A stretch of 36,758 nt of DNA. Source: CAWDLX01 sp046728155 (GTDB lineage: Bacteria > Actinomycetota > Actinomycetes > Mycobacteriales > Micromonosporaceae). The stretch is taken from positions 1 to 36,758 of the forward strand of contig JBKPDY010000077.1 of the NCBI GenBank assembly GCA_046728155.1, given 5' to 3'. Numbering within the stretch: the stretch's first letter is position 1; each line of letters opens with the position of its first letter. This document shows, one piece after another, positions 34,254-36,758 of this stretch. The notes beneath the pieces were generated by a model. The model was not told the DNA's origin. It saw only the letters and a program-made list of their open reading frames with translations, and made no database searches. Made by a program: the position numbers and the translations under genes.

Positions 34254-35330
34254 TCAGACGTAACGCTCCAAAATGGACGCTTCCGCGAGTCGGGACAGGC
34301 CCTCTCGTACGCCGCGAGCACGTGCATCGCCCACGCCCTCGACGGTTTGCAGATCCTCGACTGTGGCGCCCAACAGCTTCTGCAGGCTCCCGAAGTGTTC
34401 GACCAGTCGCTCGACCACCGTCCCCGGGAGGCGGGGCACCTTGGTGAGCAACCGGAAGCCACGCGGTGACACCGGCACGTCGAGGGTGTCACCGGCCCCG
34501 GGGTACCCCATCGCCCTCGCGACCGCGCCGAGGTCGATCAGCTCGGCGGCGGACAGCCGGTCGAGCTCCTCGACGGCGTCGTCGAGGACCCGAACCTTGC
34601 GGGCCGACGGTAGGTAGTCCCTGATGACCAGCGTGCGGTCGCTCTCGACGCCCGCCATCAACTCATCGAGCTGGAGTGCGAGGAGGCGCCCGTCGGTGCC
34701 GAGCTCGATGACGTACCCCTCGATCTCGTCGGCGATGCGGCGGACCATTTCGAGCCGTTGCACGACGGCCACGGCGTCACGCGCGGTGACGAGATCCTCG
34801 ATCTCCAGCGCCGACAGGTTACCGCTGACCTCGTCCAACCGCGCCTTGTACCGTTCAAGCGTGGCCAACGCCTGGTTCGCCCGGGAGAGGATGGCCGCCG
34901 AGTCGTCGATAACGTGCCGGTGTCCACTGAGGTAGAGCCCGATGATGCGCATCGACTGACTCACCGAAATGACCGGGTGGCCGGTCTGTTTGGCCACCCG
35001 TTCGGCGGTGCGATGCCTCGTGCCCGACTCCTCAGTCGGGATCGACGGGTCGGGCATGAGATGCACTGCTGCCCGTACGATTCGAGAGCCGTCACTGGAG
35101 AGAACGACGGCACCGTCCATTTTGCACAGTTCCCGCAGCCGAGTCGCGGAGAACTCGACATCGAGCGGAAATCCGCCGGTACACAACGCCTCGACGGCTC
35201 GATCGTGGCCGAGCACGATCAACGCGCCCGTGCGGCCACGCAGGATCCGCTCAAGTCCGTCGCGCAGTGCCGTCCCGGGCGCGACGAGCGCCAGCGTCGC
35301 CCGCAACGGGGTCTCCCGGTCGATCTGCAC
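34254..35330 (-). CDS. disA: DNA integrity scanning diadenylate cyclase
   Basis: 358 residues. DisA makes cyclic di-AMP and its activity responds to branched DNA. The N-terminal DAC domain has GRTGALIVLG, the MDGAVVLS motif (DGA 72-74) and SGTRHRTAER (RHR 105-107), both needed for catalysis. A helical spine (ILSRANQALATLERYKARLDEV) leads to a C-terminal helix-hairpin-helix DNA-binding domain (VEHFGSLQKLLGATVEDLQTVEGVGDARAR). GTG 35330 was chosen because TAGACT lies 7 bases upstream and the length then matches mycobacterial DisA; a TTG at 35405 lies in repeat DNA. radA upstream is its usual neighbour. Confidence 0.95.
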   Translation of the reverse strand: MQIDRETPLRATLALVAPGTALRDGLERILRGRTGALIVLGHDRAVEALCTGGFPLDVEFSATRLRELCKMDGAVVLSSDGSRIVRAAVHLMPDPSIPTEESGTRHRTAERVAKQTGHPVISVSQSMRIIGLYLSGHRHVIDDSAAILSRANQALATLERYKARLDEVSGNLSALEIEDLVTARDAVAVVQRLEMVRRIADEIEGYVIELGTDGRLLALQLDELMAGVESDRTLVIRDYLPSARKVRVLDDAVEELDRLSAAELIDLGAVARAMGYPGAGDTLDVPVSPRGFRLLTKVPRLPGTVVERLVEHFGSLQKLLGATVEDLQTVEGVGDARARGVREGLSRLAEASILERYV

Positions 35331-35337
35331 GCCGCAC

Positions 35338-35343
35338 AGTCTA
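35338..35343 (-). promoter_or_regulatory. Putative leaderless -10 (TAGACT) for disA
   Basis: On the minus strand TAGACT ends 7 bases before GTG 35330. No Shine-Dalgarno is present. It would uncouple disA from radA transcription. Confidence 0.5.
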
Positions 35344-35394
35344 CGATTCGCCCACGCGTACGCCGGTTCGGGCCACGTCACCCGGCTGGCTGGC

Positions 35395-35518
35395 TCATCC
35401 GCCAAGGACCGTTCGCAAGCTGCGGGCCTCGCTGGCGCTCGATCCTCGCGCTCACGTCATCCGCCAAGGACCGTTCGCAAGCTGCGGGCCTCGCTGGCGC
35501 TCGATCCTCGCGCTCACG
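35395..35518. repeat. Two identical 62-base tandem repeats overlapping the radA stop
   Basis: Copies at 35395-35456 and 35457-35518 are identical by eye. They share ACCGTTCGCAAGCT and the CTCGCGCTC(A/G)CG end with the repeats after nuoD. On the minus strand the radA stop (TGA, 35516-35514) lies within TGACGTGAGCGCGAGGA, the opening of the unit, so the 3' end of radA reads into the element. Confidence 0.88.
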
Positions 35519-36758
35519 TCACAGCGGCTCTCAGCGCCGCCTGTACCGTGTCGACCTCCGTGACGGTCATGCCCGCGGTTGCGGAAGAACCGCAGCCGGG
35601 TGGTACCAACGCTTGCCGGAAGCCGAGGCGGGCGGCCTCGGTAAGACGCCGGGCAACGGCACCGACTCGGCGGACCTCACCGGTGAGTCCAACCTCGCCG
35701 ATCGCCACCAGATCGGGCGCGACCGGCAGATCGAGGGCGGACGAGGCTATCGCGAGCGCCAGCCCCAGATCGGCGGCGGGCTCCACGACCCGGATGCCGC
35801 CGATGCTCGCCGCGTAGACCTCCCGGTCGACGAGTTTGAATCCGGCCCGACTCTGCAGCACCGCCAGCACCAGGCCGAGCCGGGCATGGTCGAGGCCGCT
35901 GACGGTCCGCCGCGGGGTGGTCGGCGCCGCGGCTCCGACCAACGCCTGCACCTCGGTGACCAGTGCTCGCCGGCCCTCCATCGTCGCAGTGACACAGGTG
36001 CCCGCGACGGCCGTGGTGTATCGGGTCAGGAAGAGCCCCGATGGGTCGGACAGGCTGCTCAACCCGGCCTCGTGCATCTCGAAACAGCCAACCTCGTCGG
36101 CTGCGCCGAAGCGGTTCTTCAACCCGCGCAGCAGACGTAGCGAGGAGAACTTGTCGCCCTCGAACTGGAGGACGACGTCGACGAGGTGCTCCAGCACGCG
36201 AGGCCCCGCGACCTGGCCGTCCTTCGTGACGTGCCCGACCAGGACCACAACGATGCCACGCTGCTTCGCGACCGAGGCCAGCGCCGTAGCGACCGCCCGC
36301 ACATGGGTGACACCGCCGGCGACCCCGTCGACTCCGGCGGCCGAGACGGTCTGAACCGAGTCCACGACGAGCAGGCCCGGCTTGACATCGTCCACGTGCC
36401 CGAGAATCGCGCCGAGGTCGGTCTCCGCGGCGAGGAAGAGCTGCTCGTGGAGGGCGCCGATCCGCTCAGCCCGGAGCCGGACCTGGCTCGCCGACTCCTC
36501 GCCGCTCACCACGAGCGCCGGCCCGGCGTCGGCGGCCGGCCCGCTGGCCCAGTGCTGGGCCACGTCGAGCAGCAAGGTTGATTTGCCGACGCCTGGCTCA
36601 CCGGCGAGCAGCACCAACCCCCCGGGGACCAGTCCACCGCCCAGGACCCGATCCAGCTCCACCACGCCCGTACGGCGGGCGCGCGCGGGCTCGACACTGA
36701 CGGTGGCGATCGGCCGGGCCGGCTCGGCCGGGCGGCGGGAGGCGACGCCGCGCAGCGC
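35514..36758 (-). CDS. radA: DNA repair protein RadA/Sms, 5' part outside window
   Basis: The frame stays open to the right edge, so the start and the N-terminal zinc finger (CxxC..CxxC) are not seen; at least 414 residues are present. RadA is a RecA-like branch-migration helicase in recombinational repair. ELDRVLGGGLVPGG precedes Walker A GEPGVGKST; LLVVDSVQT is Walker B. The RadA-specific KNRFG motif appears in LKNRFGAADEVGCFEM. A Lon-like domain fills the C-terminus (ASIGGIRVVEPAADLGLALAIASS, GEVGLTGEVRRV). Its last bases are part of the 62-base repeat. Promoter and start lie outside the window. Confidence 0.96.
   Translation of the reverse strand, partial: ALRGVASRRPAEPARPIATVSVEPARARRTGVVELDRVLGGGLVPGGLVLLAGEPGVGKSTLLLDVAQHWASGPAADAGPALVVSGEESASQVRLRAERIGALHEQLFLAAETDLGAILGHVDDVKPGLLVVDSVQTVSAAGVDGVAGGVTHVRAVATALASVAKQRGIVVVLVGHVTKDGQVAGPRVLEHLVDVVLQFEGDKFSSLRLLRGLKNRFGAADEVGCFEMHEAGLSSLSDPSGLFLTRYTTAVAGTCVTATMEGRRALVTEVQALVGAAAPTTPRRTVSGLDHARLGLVLAVLQSRAGFKLVDREVYAASIGGIRVVEPAADLGLALAIASSALDLPVAPDLVAIGEVGLTGEVRRVGAVARRLTEAARLGFRQALVPPGCGSSATAGMTVTEVDTVQAALRAAVT

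Noticed and set aside
35331..35405. TTG start for a 383-residue DisA
   Set aside because: The extra 25 residues derive partly from repeat DNA and do not match DisA N-termini; GTG 35330 has a -10-like element at leaderless distance.

Overview
The window is high-GC chromosomal DNA (about 70% by eye) from an actinomycete. The evidence is Lsr2 next to ClpC, actinobacterial DisA, RadA and MutY genes side by side, DUF3180 and DUF2520 genes, frequent GTG starts, and WXG100-type genes. The gene order follows the mycobacterial core block fol - DUF3180 - DUF2520 - panC - panD - coaX - lsr2 - clpC - mutY - disA - radA. The extra nadB-nadC pair, the lone nuoD and the intergenic repeats suggest a Micromonosporaceae-like or related filamentous actinomycete; the genus cannot be fixed from this sequence.

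Layout. (1) 1-2061, + strand: the end of an unrecognised gene, then two small tandem paralogues, each with one membrane anchor and a two-cysteine extracytoplasmic domain. (2) 2443-9375, - strand: a tightly overlapping six-gene operon resembling a reduced Gram-positive type IV secretion system: pilin-like, PrgI-like, VirB4-like ATPase, VirB6/TrbL-like channel, VirB8-like protein, and a lysozyme-like/M23 wall hydrolase. No coupling ATPase or relaxase is in the window. (3) 9499-15571, + strand: folP-folB-folK, DUF3180, a permease-like protein and small membrane proteins. (4) 15711-17930, - strand: a lone NuoD paralogue behind a MidA/NDUFAF7-type methyltransferase. (5) 18179-23738, + strand: DUF2520-panC-panD-nadB-nadC-coaX, making pantothenate/CoA and NAD precursors. 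(6) 23831-27896, + strand: YbaB-like, WXG100-like, a duplicated-domain protein and a 723-residue CpnT-like protein with a putative caspase-fold C-terminus, lying where lysS is often found. (7) 27914-36758: a methyltransferase, lsr2, clpC, mutY, a secreted protein, disA and the 3' part of radA.

The strongest points for follow-up are: the NuoD/NDUFAF7 pair, which keeps the methyl-acceptor arginine but has Trp at the quinone-site Tyr; the WXG100/caspase-like module; the coupling-protein-less secretion operon; a recurring TANNNT hexamer 6-8 bases before start codons, implying leaderless transcription; and two families of tandem intergenic repeats, some starting at gene stop codons.

All calls come from reading the sequence and from remembered family signatures. 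No database search or structure prediction was run.
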